This document shows, in pieces, positions 12,010 through 23,617 of a DNA stretch of 64,000 nt. How positions within the stretch are numbered: position 1 is the stretch's first letter; the number at the start of each line of letters is the position of its first letter. The position numbers and the translations under genes are program-made. This stretch comes from Desarmillaria ectypa (lineage: Eukaryota; Basidiomycota; Agaricomycetes; Agaricales; Physalacriaceae): assembly GCA_030407005.1 (NCBI GenBank), contig JAUDYN010000001.1, positions 310,001 through 374,000 on the forward strand, read 5' to 3'. A model generated the notes under the pieces. That model worked only from the letters and a program-made list of their open reading frames with translations, was not told where the DNA came from and did not search any database.

Positions 12010-12620
12010 GAAGAGGGGCTGAATCGAAAATAGTATAAATACTCGTTAGCCCGTGCTCCTAGACCAGAAACAACATGAAAACTTACCACCATCACCACAA
12101 GAACACCTTATCAGCTCTATTAATGTCCACCACAGCATTGTACAATCATCCCCCCTCGTCGTCATCCACCGAGTCCATTGACTCTCTAAACTCCGTACCT
12201 GGGACACCGACGAGCTCCATGCTATCCGATATAAATGGAGACTATCGTAGCCTTCGAGAACGTCGAGGCGTGACCTTCTTCATCGAGTTCACCCGACCAT
12301 ATTTCGGTCCAGTCATTCGTGTTCAGGGCCATCTCGAGCCCAGAGCTGGCTCGATTCCCCGCAGAAGAAAAGTCCCTGCTCCTACACCTGCGCCTGCAAA
12401 AATTGTAGTGGACGCTAACATGGGAACTGGGTTCTTTTGAGCGCATGTTCTGCCACTAGAGCGTTGGTATCATTCATATTCCTTCGCGAAGGGTCAATCT
12501 CGGCCTCTTTCCAGTCATAGAGGGAATACGCCAGAGTAGTAATCCGCAAATCATCCTGCATGAAATTTGTAGTACAGAACTGGGAAGACGTTGGCGCAGC
12601 TTGTCATCGTGTTTTGACAG
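12010..12620 (-). repeat. Dispersed repeat R2
   Basis: Near-identical to R1 over about 550 bp, including the 121-codon plus-strand frame (12075-12440, MKTYHHHHKNTL) and the minus-strand tail with FSCRM/ISCRM-like coding. Its TATA-like sequence is the best of the set: agtataaatactcg, about 50 bp before the plus-strand ATG. On the minus strand it continues upstream into a longer reading frame at 12640-13123, so R2 preserves more of the parent gene than R1 does. Confidence 0.8.
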
Positions 12621-12639
12621 CTCGCAGACCTTTATGAAA

Positions 12640-13123
12640 TATATGTTCTTCGTTCCGCGAAAAGGCGAGCGAGCATCAAGTGTAAGAGAGAAGTCTTTTG
12701 TGAGAATCCCGCTGTAATATTCTCCAGGAAAAGAGATAAACACACATGGAATGTTGGCGACGGTTGTTATTCTTGTGGTAAGGCCCTCGTATCACTCCCA
12801 AATACTCGCAAGAGCGGACAGACGCGTCCTATTGCTACCATCCATGACGCTTCTACATCGTCCAAGGAAGAAGTATCTTGTGCGGTCGTGCTGATGAGCC
12901 ATATTTGTCTGTATACTGCCAATAAGATCAAGTCAGGTGAAGAAAGCGTACGACGCACCCACAGCCAGTCTAACTGCCCTTCTATTCCTGCGCTTGATTC
13001 GCCTTCCTCAAAGTTTTCCTGTGGTGCATCCCAGTAATGACTCCACATGGCAATTTCCTCTATGATTCCAGGCAAATTGTTGAATAGGTGATGTTCCATG
13101 TCATTGAATGCAGTAGGCGCCAC
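12640..13123 (-). pseudogene. Unidentified gene, upstream part belonging to repeat R2
   Basis: A 118-codon frame (13123-12767) starts MAPTAFNDMEHHLFNNLPG and contains LDWLWVRRTLSSPDLILLAV and WLISTTAQDTSSLDDVEASW. Its composition looks like real protein, and it stops just before R2's conserved tail. An intron probably joins it to the frame at 12743-12474, which carries KDFSLTLDARSPFRGTKNIY and ends in R2. I do not recognise the family. It lies head to head with F-box copy F2, an arrangement repeated at R4/F3 and R5/F4. Whether the joined gene is intact cannot be told by eye. Confidence 0.4.
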
Positions 13124-13400
13124 TGTTGATGGAAATGATGAGGAAAAGATTTACAAATATTGTCACACAGGCGGTGGCGGTAGAAGATTAAGAGGAGCGC
13201 TCTTGCTTCTGTACCACCATCATCGATTATCTCTCTTCATTCCTTTGCAATTTACTGCTGCAATGGTGCTTATTCTTGTCGCCCTCCAGGATATCTGGAA
13301 GGCTATTTGGGGCTGTTTAGTAGCTTTCTAGGACTTTTATGCATTGCTGTATTTCTTCCTCAGAAAAAAAAAACACTGATCCGTGCCATAGGCACTGCCC

Positions 13401-14672
13401 ATGATGATGCCAGTCAACAATATGGTACCCAGCGACTCGAGCCTTTCTGTGGCCCAAGAGTTCCCTGATTACATCCTCGACTCGCTGCATGACGACGCCC
13501 CTACATTACTGACGTGCTCCCTCGTCTCCTGTGTTTTTCTGCCATGTAGCCGCTATCATATCTATTCAAACGTGTTTATCGTGCACATCCATGAATTGGA
13601 CCTGTTTCGAGAACAATACGTAGGGCAACTGTACCAGTGCAAGCACCTTACCGCATTACTTGAACATTCTCCTTATGTCGCCCCATTGGTTACAAGATTT
13701 GGGATGCATTCAATGTCAGACCCACCGTTTTACGAATTCATGAACACCTCTTTCGCTTCTATCATTTCCTGCCTCTACAATCTGTCGCATATTAAAATCA
13801 TTTCTCGCCGAAACCAAACATTCTGGACGAGTTATCAGTTGCCACTCACCGCCTCTTCATCACAGCTCTCCGTTCTGCATCACTCAAAACGTTCATCTTC
13901 AATGACATATCATTTGAAACGCATGAACAATTCGCAGACGTATTCACTGCCGCAGCGAACCCAGTACTAAAACATCTGTCACTTGTCTGTGATTGCGGAG
14001 CACATTGGACACCCAAACCTTACCCGCCGACCTATCAACCACCTGATGGTCTACCGGCACTGGAGTCTTTGTCTGTATCTGGAGCTGCAACAGTCTGCAA
14101 TATTGCGTGTCTGTTCTTCAGCCAATCTATGTACGACATCAGGGATATACGACATCTTTCTCCAATTATACAACGATGCCACCTCTTCGCTCATTCAGAG
14201 ACTACTTGACGAAATGCAGGGAACACTCGAGTGCTTCACTCTGGATGTTAACTCCTGGGCTAGTAAGGTGCCGTCTTCTTTCATTGCATTATCTTTCAAA
14301 GAATCACCGGCTCGTTTAGTCTGAGCCGACATAGAAGTCCCTCCTCCTTTTTCATGATCTTGGCCTCTCCGCTAGACCTTCTGTTACTTGGAACATGTCT
14401 CAGTCCTACATTGCAGTGTACGACAACCGAGAGCTCGTCTCGCACCACTCTGTTCACGCCTAGGCTGGGTTTGATGCTCACCCTGATATTGCCTGTGTTA
14501 CAAAGTGTTCATATCAGGCTGCATGCCCGTGCACAAAGCCAACGTTTCAATTCTGAATATGACGGCCGTGATATTCCAACGTATCACGATAGATGGAAGC
14601 GTCGAGTTGGGGAGAACATGCCCTTACTGAAAGACAGAGGTATATTGAAAGTCGAAGTCGTTAAACGTCAGT
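13401..14672 (+). pseudogene. F-box-like protein pseudogene (copy F2)
   Basis: This is the best-preserved F-box-like copy in the modules. The frame at 13401-13970 has VAQEFPDYILDSLHDDAPTL (the F-box-like start), then CSLVSCVFLPCSRYHIYS, LYQCKHLTALLEHSPYVAPL and FGMHSMS. A frameshift near 13835 moves the protein into another frame, which continues with RLFITALRSASLKTFIFND, DVFTAAANPVLKHLSLV and DGLPALESLSVSG. The C-terminal block, from about 14470 to 14670, reads LPVLQSVHIRLHAR and GILKVEVVKR. Expected role for the family is an SCF ubiquitin-ligase adaptor. F2 faces P450 remnant E tail to tail. One or two shifts may be unrecognised introns. Confidence 0.65.
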
Positions 14673-14823
14673 TGATATTCCGACTGATTCGACACATATT
14701 CTCGCGTTTTATTTTTCAGAACGCTACTGTATATCAAGGGCTTTCAACTGAACTGTTTAACACTCGTTCGTGTATTAATACAAGAAGCATTCTCTGTCCC
14801 AAAATGGACTGCTGTAGTGCGCG

Positions 14824-15117
14824 CTGACGCTTCCTGAAAACCGTTACTGCTTATGTTTATGGCGTGGTGAGCAGAAAACCATTCAGCATGGGAGATGCCG
14901 TTCATCTTCACGCTGAAGTTCAAGAGAGTGTGAATCATGAAGACCTTTTACAGCACTGTCAGTGCTCAGATATACACACCATGTCGACTGCCCAATACCA
15001 AGGAGAAGATAATCTCGGCTGGAGGTGACCATCTGATGACGGATGCCCTCACCCTCCTGGTTTTTCCTCTCGAATATACAGCTTGGACTGAAACATGTCT
15101 TAGTAATTATCGTACGT
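14824..15117 (-). pseudogene. Cytochrome P450 remnant E (last two exons only)
   Basis: The minus strand keeps RHQMVTSSRDYLLLGIGQST, a decayed exon 11 whose heme loop has lost the FGxGRPAC pattern. After an intron-like gap comes LLNFSVKMNGISHAEWFSAH, which is exon 12 without its PGRFFAVNELKA start. The rest of the gene is absent. It lies between F2 and the intact copy D, as a leftover of a former extra copy. Confidence 0.7.
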
Positions 15118-15411
15118 AGGCCCGGGCAGGTCGATTTGGCTGTTCCCCACTCGCGGTGAAGAATGCCTCGAATACGATGCCCTCGCCTATTTGCCTGTAG
15201 GCAGCTAATTTGCTTGCGGTGCGACGTGTCAGTATCAGGTTAAATCAACATTTACTCCTATAAACCGAGCGGACAGGAAGTATATCCCGCAAAACACTAC
15301 AATGGGCACGAATGCGTGCTTCGTCGTGTACGCCAAGTGTCATAACATTCGAATGGCATTAGTCAAGTCTCACTGCTTGATATACAAGAGGCTAGCTACG
15401 CATGTTCACCT

Positions 15412-17541
15412 TCACGGAGTCGCGCGCTTCCTGAATAGCACCTTGCTGCTCTGATTCGGGATCCCGTCAGAGAGGAACCATTCGCCCTCTGGAACCTTGT
15501 CCATCTTCACATCAAAATTCAAAAGAACCTGAGACATAAGGGCCTTCAACTCATTTACTGCGAAAAAGCGACCCGGGCTGTAATGTAGAGTCAGCGCCAG
15601 GTTCTTAGTGTTCCGACGAGAGTTCACCATGCCGGCCGTCCATTGCCAAAGAGAACATAATCAAGACTGGGTGTAACCATCTGATGACGAATGCCTTCGC
15701 CCTCCTTTTTCCTCATATCAGAAAACCTCCACGGCTTGAATTCTAGTGGGTCTTCGTAGTTCGCCTACATAGACGATTAGGAGCTCAAGCTATGAAGGAG
15801 GGACTTTATGTTTACCTCATATATATGCGTGGAGTAAGCAGCGACAGAAATTTGATTGCCAGCAGGAACAATGGTTCCATCTGAAAACATGAAATCCTTC
15901 CTGGCCAAGCGATTCATACTGACTGTGGTGCGTTGTCAGGATGTATTGTATTGAAGGGGAGACGGAATCGGCTTACAGACACCGAAGTTGCCGTACACTC
16001 TCTGAGCTTCCTTCAAGAAACTGTCGAGCTGATTCATCTTTCCCATCGCAGCTTTTGTCCAGCCCTCTTCTGCAATGACAGTTTCTACTTCACTTCGGAG
16101 GATCTGAACATATTCCGGATGCGCAGCCAATGCAAAGAGAATGGCGGTAAAGGTCTACGAACGTACGATTAGTAGTTGCCCCAAAACTTGGAATTATTTA
16201 AATAAATATACGATAGAGGTTGTATGAATAGCTGCAAAGTTCACTCCAAGCATTCGAATGATCAGGTCTGATACTGTACGCCTCTCGTTGTCACCATTGG
16301 TTGCGTCGATGAGCCATGAAAGGAGGTCATTCTGACATTGTATGAGACGAACAACCTTCAGAAAGACTAATTTTGAATCCTCACCGGTTTTTCAGACCAG
16401 TTTTTTCCATTTACTTCGTCCTGATGTAGTCGTTCCCGTATGTTTTCACCAAGAAGCTTCTCCATCTTGAGCGCAGCGCGTCTGCGAGGCGTAAAGATGG
16501 ATCCTACAATTCTAATCCATACGGAGCCATGATGGGTCAGCCAGGATTTAGCCAGACAGGTTAACTTACGGCTTTAAAATAGAAGGGAAAAGGTTGATAA
16601 TATGAGCACAGACCACCACGTTGACAGCATAATTGATATTGAGTTTGATGTAATCGGGGTTGCGACCTTAAGTACAAGTTTGTATCAGGAAGATATTCAG
16701 AGATGGAGGAATCACTAACAGAGAGGTAGACCAACGAACACTCGGTTACTTACTCTGCAGACGATTTGCAATATCGTTTTGTATGCAGGGACTTCGACCC
16801 AATCTGTAGGTGCGCTGAGAGGATTGCACATGGCGAAACCTTGTGAAATCTTTTACCCTCAGTGATAGGTACACTATCTTTAAATGCTGCTTTAATTTCG
16901 TCATGAACATCTGCAAAACGTGCGGCAATATTGCGAGTCAAGGAGCTCCGGACAACATCTGCATGGTAGGGATCCGCCATGAGGTTGTGACCAACCGTGT
17001 AATCCATTTGCAACATCTGTAAATCAATAAAATGAGAATCGTGGTACAGGTCGAAAGCCAAAGACAGACTCACATCCTGGGTGGCGTCCACGGAAGATAA
17101 TTGTTCGCCAGTGGCCTTTCGTATGTCATTGACCTTCTCGTCACCGCTCACAACCACCACCCACTTGTCGAGTAACGGTACTTTAAACGCCCCTCCATAG
17201 TGCTGGGTAAAACATAAGCCACCTTAAATGTTGGCGAGATGGACGAATACACACCGTTCTAAATCCCTCTTGAACGATTTCCTTCGCATGGAAAACAAAC
17301 CTGAAGGCACCTATCCAAGACGTGATGATGCCAGGTGGCCCGACAGTAGGTATGTCTTTCAGCTGTGATGGTATCGGTATATGCCGGGGATAACAGTGGG
17401 GTCAGAACATACTTTCGCTCTGGTGATGATAGCCTTTCGGAGTTCCCAAGCAAGTAGTAATACAGTGGCCAGTCCCAAACTGCGTAGCAGCAAGGCGGCG
17501 TCCACCTGTTGCACAATATTGTTGTATTCTTGGAGAGCCAT
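15412..17541 (-). CDS. Cytochrome P450 monooxygenase D (ER-anchored)
   Basis: A twelve-exon paralogue of B, C, F and G with no stop in any exon, about 513 aa. It runs from MALQEYNNIVQQVDAALLL to KVLFRKRATP and TGA at 15412-15414. Seen in order: a hydrophobic anchor (SLGLATVLLLAW), PTVGPPGIITSWIGAF, HYGGAFKVPLLDKWVVVVSG, NYAVNVVVCAHIINLFP, I-helix FAAIHTTS, ExxR in FLKEAQRVYG, KPWRF, and heme loop LFGNGRPAC-PGRFF. It is the innermost P450 of the left array. Its reaction is expected to be an oxygenation of a hydrophobic substrate at the ER membrane; the substrate cannot be told. Confidence 0.88.
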
Positions 17542-17571
17542 GTATCGAATGAGAGACGCAGAAAGACAAGG

Positions 17572-17580
17572 ATTTATATA
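17572..17580 (-). promoter_or_regulatory. TATA box of P450 D
   Basis: Reads tatataaat on the minus strand, 31-39 bp upstream of the ATG at 17541. Confidence 0.6.
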
Positions 17581-18067
17581 CGAATTTACCACGAGAATAT
17601 CAGCACTGCCACAAGTACCGGGCCCCGTAGTTACACATTTTCATTTGTAGAGGGTAAACGAGGTGCTTCTCTGTCACATTTTAGGGTGCTCACTCATGTT
17701 GTCCTGTCGTTGAAGGTTCTCAGGATTACCTTGCTGGAAGTAAGGTCTATCCACAGTGACGAGCCTTAATCATCTGCAAAATGCAAATAGGCACAAATAC
17801 ATGGCTGTGCTCGTTCAGCGAAGTGGTGCCAGTGAACCCTGAGGAGCCATCTCTCTTCTCCTTCAATCCCCTTCACACCTTCACTAAGGCCTTCCTCTTC
17901 TAGCTGGATACCGTCCTCCCCACCCCCTCCTCTGCTCCCACTCACAGGAAGGTGCAACATTTACCTACTTACACATCACCTCATGTCAATTGCGCTGACT
18001 ATTACGGCCCGGGGGAGTGTAAACGTTACTGATCTGGTAAGATAACTTTGTAAACGAGGCTGAGATA
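17581..18067. other. Spacer between P450 D and the transposon remnant
   Basis: About 490 bp with no recognisable gene. A purine/pyrimidine-skewed block sits at about 17840-17940. Confidence 0.35.
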
Positions 18068-18126
18068 TAGTACAAGATGTGATAATGCATACGGTAGGGA
18101 GCTGGCCCATCTATTCGTGACATTCC

Positions 18127-18535
18127 GTGACTCTGCCGGATACCAGCTCATCGTATAGCGCTGACGAGGTTACTGACATCGAACCATGCATTGGGTGTCG
18201 AGCGCGGAAGATGGCTGAGGGTCGAAGGGACTGGTTACTGTCCCCAGGGCATTTCGGATATGCCGTTGGTGTCGCAATGATGTGGAAGACGAATGCCATG
18301 TCCTGTTCACCTGTCCCGACCTGACAATCTATGTTATGCGTCTTGACTTTTTGGCGGAGGTATGGAAATCGCACCCTGCTTTGCATGGTAGAACCTCATC
18401 TCCTCGGGAACTGCTACACGCATTGCTGACCTACTCAGATCTACTGCCAACATTGGGTCGCTACGTGTATGATGTGCCTAAGCGAGTGGAAGAGATACCA
18501 ATTTACATACACCCGGGGGTGACTTCGTATTAGTA
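18127..18535 (+). mobile_element. Non-LTR (LINE) retrotransposon ORF2 C-terminal fragment
   Basis: The plus-strand frame around 18260-18535 reads CRWCRNDVEDECHVLFTC, a CX2C...HX4C zinc knuckle of the kind found after the reverse transcriptase of many LINE elements. It continues FLAEVWKSHPALHG and LLHALLTYSDLL up to a TAG at 18531-18533. The reverse transcriptase itself is missing. The piece lies inside the pogo-type element, so one was inserted into or captured by the other. Confidence 0.55.
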
Positions 18536-18723
18536 ATTTATGGCTAGATTATTGCTCACGGCGTTGACGCTAGTGCTGAGAGGCCGTACCTTGCGGGGAC
18601 GTGACTGTCTCAGTGAGGCCCAGTGCTCGTTCGGTACCGTAGCGTAGTGTATGGGGCCGGTAATGCACACGTAGTACGGACTCTGGTTAGTTTCCTTCTT
18701 AGGGACAGTGATCAGAATAAAAT

Positions 18724-18758
18724 CTCCTCCTCCTCCTCCTCCTCCTCCTCCTCCTCCT
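18724..18758 (+). repeat. (CTC)n microsatellite
   Basis: About 11-12 uninterrupted CTC triplets. They produce poly-Ser or poly-Gly runs in shadow frames, which should not be taken for protein. Confidence 0.95.
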
Positions 18759-18839
18759 GCCGCGCTGGCGCCACCTCCTTTACATCGACCGTGTACAGTA
18801 CACCTATGTACACAATATATATTACTGCCGCGACTATAG

Positions 18840-19292
18840 AAATTGTCCAGACTCGACTGCTTGAGGTTTTCATCCTCTAACTTCTTGTAAACGCCCTGCA
18901 CCTTCCTCAACTTTTGCATCAAGTCCATTGTAAGCTTTGGCTCGAGTGCAGTGCTGATCCTACAGATCTCCTCCAGCTGTCGGAATAGCTGGACAACATC
19001 CCCGGGGAGGAGGGAGATCAGGTAGTGTTTCTTCATCTTCTTGATCACTCCCTGATTCCTCTGCAGACTCTCGCCCTCTCCATGTCCCTTCAATTTCTTG
19101 ATGAGCCCAGTCAATTATTTCAGCATCCTCCCCCCCTGCAAATTCGAACTCGTTCTCGCCAATTTCTCGCTCTTCAATCGGATTAAGGACCTCCTCCAAA
19201 GACATTGGATTTTGAAGGCGATAATGAATGTTGAGGGCATCCACCTGTGTCATGATATCGGTTTCGATTGAAGCTGTGGGAGGTTTGGGCAT
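18840..19292 (-). pseudogene. pogo-like DDE transposase, C-terminal end only
   Basis: From 19292 the minus strand reads MPKPPTASIETDIMTQVDAL, then MSLEEVLNPIEEREIGENEF and an acidic stretch EESGSDQEDEETLPDLPP. A frameshift follows, and the sequence resumes as DVVQLFRQLEEICRISTALE and LKQSSLDNFYS. Acidic linkers ending in a QTSLDxFF-like motif are usual at the C-terminus of fungal pogo/Tigger-type (CENP-B-related) transposases. The DDE catalytic domain and the DNA-binding HTH domain are both absent. The element's ends are at 18068 and 19557. Confidence 0.6.
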
Positions 19293-19557
19293 GTATCAGC
19301 AACCGTCTCTGCGGGAATGGTTGCACGTACAACAGTGTCGGTGTTTTTTTGACGTTCCCCTTCAGCCCATTTGCTCCGAATATAATATTCTTTGGCTATT
19401 TACGCATGGGCACTATGTAATCCCGCTTACTTGTTACTATCTGATAATGCATATCAATGCTGAATGCATATGCATTATGATATATTACATCTTGTACATA
19501 AATCCCTGTGAACGAGGTCGGGAGTTGCTCCATCGTATGCATTATCACATCTTACTG

Positions 19558-21397
19558 TATGACTAAAGAGAAAGAATGGTCTCGGCATCCGGTCGGGCTC
19601 TCTTCCGGTAAAAACTTCAGACTATTTTGTATTTACTTTCCATTTCCAATTGCAGAATATCTACAAAAATGTTTTGCATGTGCACTGGCAGTACCGCTTT
19701 TTTGAGCTTGAGAAAAGTTAATTTTTTTATGGAGTATTATGGGGCTATACTAGAGACCCAAATCCTGGGCAAATTTTAAGCATTCTGAGTCAATTCACTG
19801 CTGCAAAATGCTATCTTAATTGTTGATATTAATTAACATGTAGTCAAGATTTTTCTTACATCAAATGTACAGCAAAGTATCCAAATGCATAGTATTTTGG
19901 CTGGATCTGCTTGCTAAGCTTAGGGGATTATCCCAGTAGAGTAATGAGCATCGTATGTTTTCTGGTTTACAAGTCCCAGTAAAACCAGCAAGGTCCTGGG
20001 CACCGGCACCATGGCAGACACTTGTTGTCTTGAGAACTGCAGAGAGTGCTGTGAAATGAGCATATCAGAAGGTATAAGCGATGACAATAAAGACTGGCGA
20101 GTGCATATTGTTGGGATTTTGCTGGAAAGTTCTAGAAGGAGCAATCTGGCATCATGCCGAGAGTCATAGAAAGTTGTAGTACATTCTAGATTCTAGTGCG
20201 AAGTAGTATAAATATGAGCTCTGTAGGAGCCATAGAATAACAATTCCTTTACATCTGGCTTTACCAGCCTGGAGTCTATCTTGCGCAACACCCAGGATTC
20301 CAACACATATGAGTACCCAAGACCAACATTCATCTCTGTCTCTCCCCAGGTGCATAATGCCCTTTCTAAATGTCCATGCCAGTAGTCCCACAGTGATCTG
20401 CTATAAGCACAGCCAACTGAATCAGTACTGATCAGTAGAATGGATAAGTGCATACCGATGCTAACGATGTTTCTTCCCCATGAACAGGGCTAATCCTGAC
20501 ACCGCCCCTCCACTTGACGTTCAATTCTTGATAGATACAACCCTCGCTTTCACAATATCATCATAAAATTTTATTGGAATAGTTAACAATCAATGTCTGG
20601 TCGAGAAGACCGCGTTATCGTTGATTTACCCTTGGCTAAGATTTCTCAAAAGAAAAGACGATAGACGTAACCGGAGTATAAGGAGATGGTGTGCACAAAA
20701 CTGAGACGTGTGCTCCGGATGTGTTCCTCATTACGGTATAGATATTTGCTGCGTGTCCCTACGACAAAAATCACAGCAAGGTATATACATCGGTGGTCGC
20801 AGGCTTGCAGCGACGGTTCGTAAAGACAACGAAGATGGGGTAAGATATCAAAGAAGATCAATACTGACGTCGCTCTGATCACTCTCCTTCTTAACTCCTG
20901 GGATTTCTTATTGCAAACAACATTTCCTTAGCTACATGTGATCGTTGGACTGCCGATTCTTCATGCCCATCGATTACTCTGCTCGCTCCGAGTCGTTCTT
21001 ACTTATATGAATTTGCCTGAAGGATCGCAAACATTTGCTTCGCATAAATCTTGCTTCTCTTGAAATATACCCATCGATTACGTTGGTGCCTCAGGAAGAA
21101 ATCGCCGCGGCTCATCCGGCTACTCCCATAGTCCTCCAGTACTCGTAACAGTTGTGTAATGCCTAGAAAATTTGATTAAAGCGGTACAGTGCCCACCTTT
21201 CGTAATCCCCCCATCTCTCTCGCACTAAATATCCCCTACGGAATCTCGGCATGAAATCATGTGTAGTAAGTAGCCATAGGGTGACGACAAATTTTCATAA
21301 AGGCACCCACTATATATTCCGATTGTACATACATGAATGATACGACAGCTCTAATGTACAGATAAATAGTTCAGGGTATACCAACGCTCTACATCTA
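19558..21397. other. AT-rich intergenic region, nothing recognised
   Basis: About 1.8 kb. It holds short minus-strand frames (19920-20144, 20193-20453, 20646-20882), none with a recognised domain. The repeated tgcatat/attatg words near 19450-19500 resemble the transposon's terminal sequence and may be a second, older end. Confidence 0.4.
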
Positions 21398-23207
21398 CTA
21401 CTTCCCAATACAAATATCCAACCACTCCTTGAATATCCCAACATACAGATCCATATTATCCTGCGACAGCCACTTCCTCCCCGAGCACCACGAGAAGTTA
21501 ATCCGACCGGCGTATTGCCAGCATATAGGAACAATAAGCGGATGGGTGACCCGAATGGTGTGATATTGTCTTAGGACGGCCAATTCTTTGGCGAGCACAC
21601 CTGTCCCGGGGACGAACGGATTGAGGATATCCATAGCGTGGTAGTCACCGATGGAGGACATCATAGGTACCCGCATGTGGAATGCCGTGTCATCGTGTAG
21701 GCCTTCGTCGAGCGCGAATTGCCGATCAACCTCGCGCTGGAAGACGGCTGCCCAGTCAGACTAGGAGGTGATTAGAGAAGGCAAGAACAAATGGCACATT
21801 AACCTACCGGAGTGCTCTTCGCGACAGAATTGCTCATTTTAATGATTCCATCCCAGAGGACCTCATCAATGGTAGTACGCTGAATCTTTCCGGTCTCTTT
21901 GTCGAATGAGACTGCCTTGCGCATGATGGCCATGTCGAACAATAGGCTCGTACCCTCACAACCGAAGAGAAGGGCGCCGTCTTCGAGGGTCGAATATTCT
22001 CCGGGAAGTTTATGACGCTATGGTTCGAGTATGAGACCTGATGGCATGGCGATAGCGCGACCAACTTACATGGTTGATAAAGTAAAAACCAAAGAGGAAA
22101 TGCGACGCTTGCTCGTAGGCGCCTATATTCTTGGCAGTAAGCTCCCCGTTGTCCGACTTTAGGGCGATATGCAGGGTGGACTCTATTTCTGCAAAGGCAA
22201 GCAGTGCAAGCATCAGGTCGGTAACCGTTACGCCATGTGCGCGACACACTTGACGATATCGGGCCGTCTCTTTAGGTGTCAGACTAAGCAGGGCGTTGAC
22301 GTTGTTCGTCTCATTGGCGGACGTGTGATCGACATCCACTACCGCTGGTAGGAAGGGGATCTGTGCAACAAGGTTAACGTTCTGCGGAGAAGGGGACGAA
22401 ACACTACATACAAAACCCGGAGGAGGAGGGGCAGTTTTGGGTTCTGGAGCCTGGTTCAGAGGTAATTGGGCTGCTAGGATAAGTGTGGGTGCAAGACGGA
22501 TAGGTTCGGAACCCCATTCGAGCCCTAGTGTCCCTGCAGAAGGCGTCTTGAGCTCTTCAAGCGTCCAAGTCAGGATGTGCTCCAATAGTTTCATGAGCGA
22601 GCGGCCATCTATACTGTTGTGTGGCGCGAGATAACTAGAAGACCACGTTCAATGACCGATCAATTAACGAAAGTAGTCGACTCACCCGATGTGCCAGTCG
22701 CCGGGAGTTTCCGCGGATGGCACGAAATGTAGCTGGACGATATACAGACCGTCGCTGCACTTCCACCACTTGTCTTCAAGCATTAAATCTGTCTGCAGGA
22801 GCGTCTTGGGCTCCCCGTGCCAGAATATTGTCTCCTCAGCCCATGTTTGTGCCTCGGCAGCTGTGGGTACTTGGTATTCAAACCAGTAGTGACCGTCGTG
22901 CTTTGTCTGCCTGCATGCTATGGAAGGAGAAAGGTGGCGTGCTTTGATCCAAGCTTTCTGGATGGGCGGCTCGAGTTCGGCGCGAGAACGGGGCGGCGTG
23001 AACCGAGCGGTCAAAGTTCCGGCGTACATGGTGAAACCCTCACCATGGTCACTGAATGGGATGTGTCAGGGTCGAATATCTAAAAAGCAAAAGAGATACC
23101 CACACAAAGTAAGCAGCCTGAGCTTCCTGGCCGTAGAGCCTTCGCGTCCATAGCTTCCCGTCTGTGGTGCCGAATTTGAGATCAGTGGGGCTCAGTGATG
23201 CAGACAT
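21398..23207 (-). CDS. TRI3-like O-acyltransferase (HxxxD family)
   Basis: Five exons (23207-23104, 23051-22686, 22634-22070, 22017-21808, 21760-21398) join in frame to 535 aa. The start MSASLSPTDLKFGTTDGKLW and the overall course resemble trichothecene 15-O-acetyltransferase (TRI3) of Fusarium, as I remember that family. The catalytic HxxxD motif of CoA-dependent acyltransferases is present as PHNSIDGRS, with His162 and Asp166. The second usual motif (DFGWG) is at best weakly represented by INFSWCSGRKW near the end. Likely reaction: transfer of an acyl group from CoA to a hydroxyl of a terpenoid or similar alcohol, in the cytosol. It is divergent from a CYP58-like P450 with about 410 bp between the two starts, suggesting joint regulation. 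Confidence 0.75.
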
Positions 23208-23617
23208 GGCGGAGCACCGAGGTGAAGAGGCTATCGCGATCCCAGTTTACTGTATTTGTATCCCGTATGCTAATATCATGTCATTTGCGCAGGGAGCATC
23301 CTACAGCATCAGAAAGAATCGACGGAAGATAGGAGCTTGGACCACTGCCGCGTGTGAACAAATTATTGATGATCTAGACACGATCTGGTCGCGAAATTCG
23401 GCGATTTTCCTAAAACAGTAAAAGATGGACCTTGATCTCCTTCAGACCACTAGTGCCTATGCAATATCAGAAGATGCGATTGGAACTCTTTGGGACTTGG
23501 CTCTTGACATGTGGTCCCTTGTGGCCCCTAGTGAATCACTAACTTAGTCCAGCGTTGCCGGCCGTCTCTCGGACGATCCTCTTCCTCCATCTTCTGACGA
23601 CGTCTCGCACTGTGAAC

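Larger units (their letters stand above)
18068..19557 (-). mobile_element. pogo/Fot1-type DNA transposon remnant (1490 bp) with terminal inverted repeats
   Basis: The left end (18068) begins tagtacaagatgtgataatg and the right end, read on the other strand, begins cagtaagatgtgataatg. The two ends share an exact 20-nt inverted match centred on gataatgcata. Each end is bordered by TA (18066-18067 and 19558-19559), the target duplication typical of the Tc1/mariner-pogo superfamily, and the cagt start also fits pogo relatives. Inside lies the C-terminal end of a DDE transposase on the minus strand; the catalytic part is gone. A LINE fragment sits between the left end and the transposase tail. This is a deletion derivative that could move only with help from an intact transposase elsewhere. 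Confidence 0.7.

Noticed and set aside
18623..18880. Frame with a poly-Ser run (and poly-Gly on the other strand)
   Set aside because: The run comes from the (CTC)n microsatellite; the rest has no protein character.
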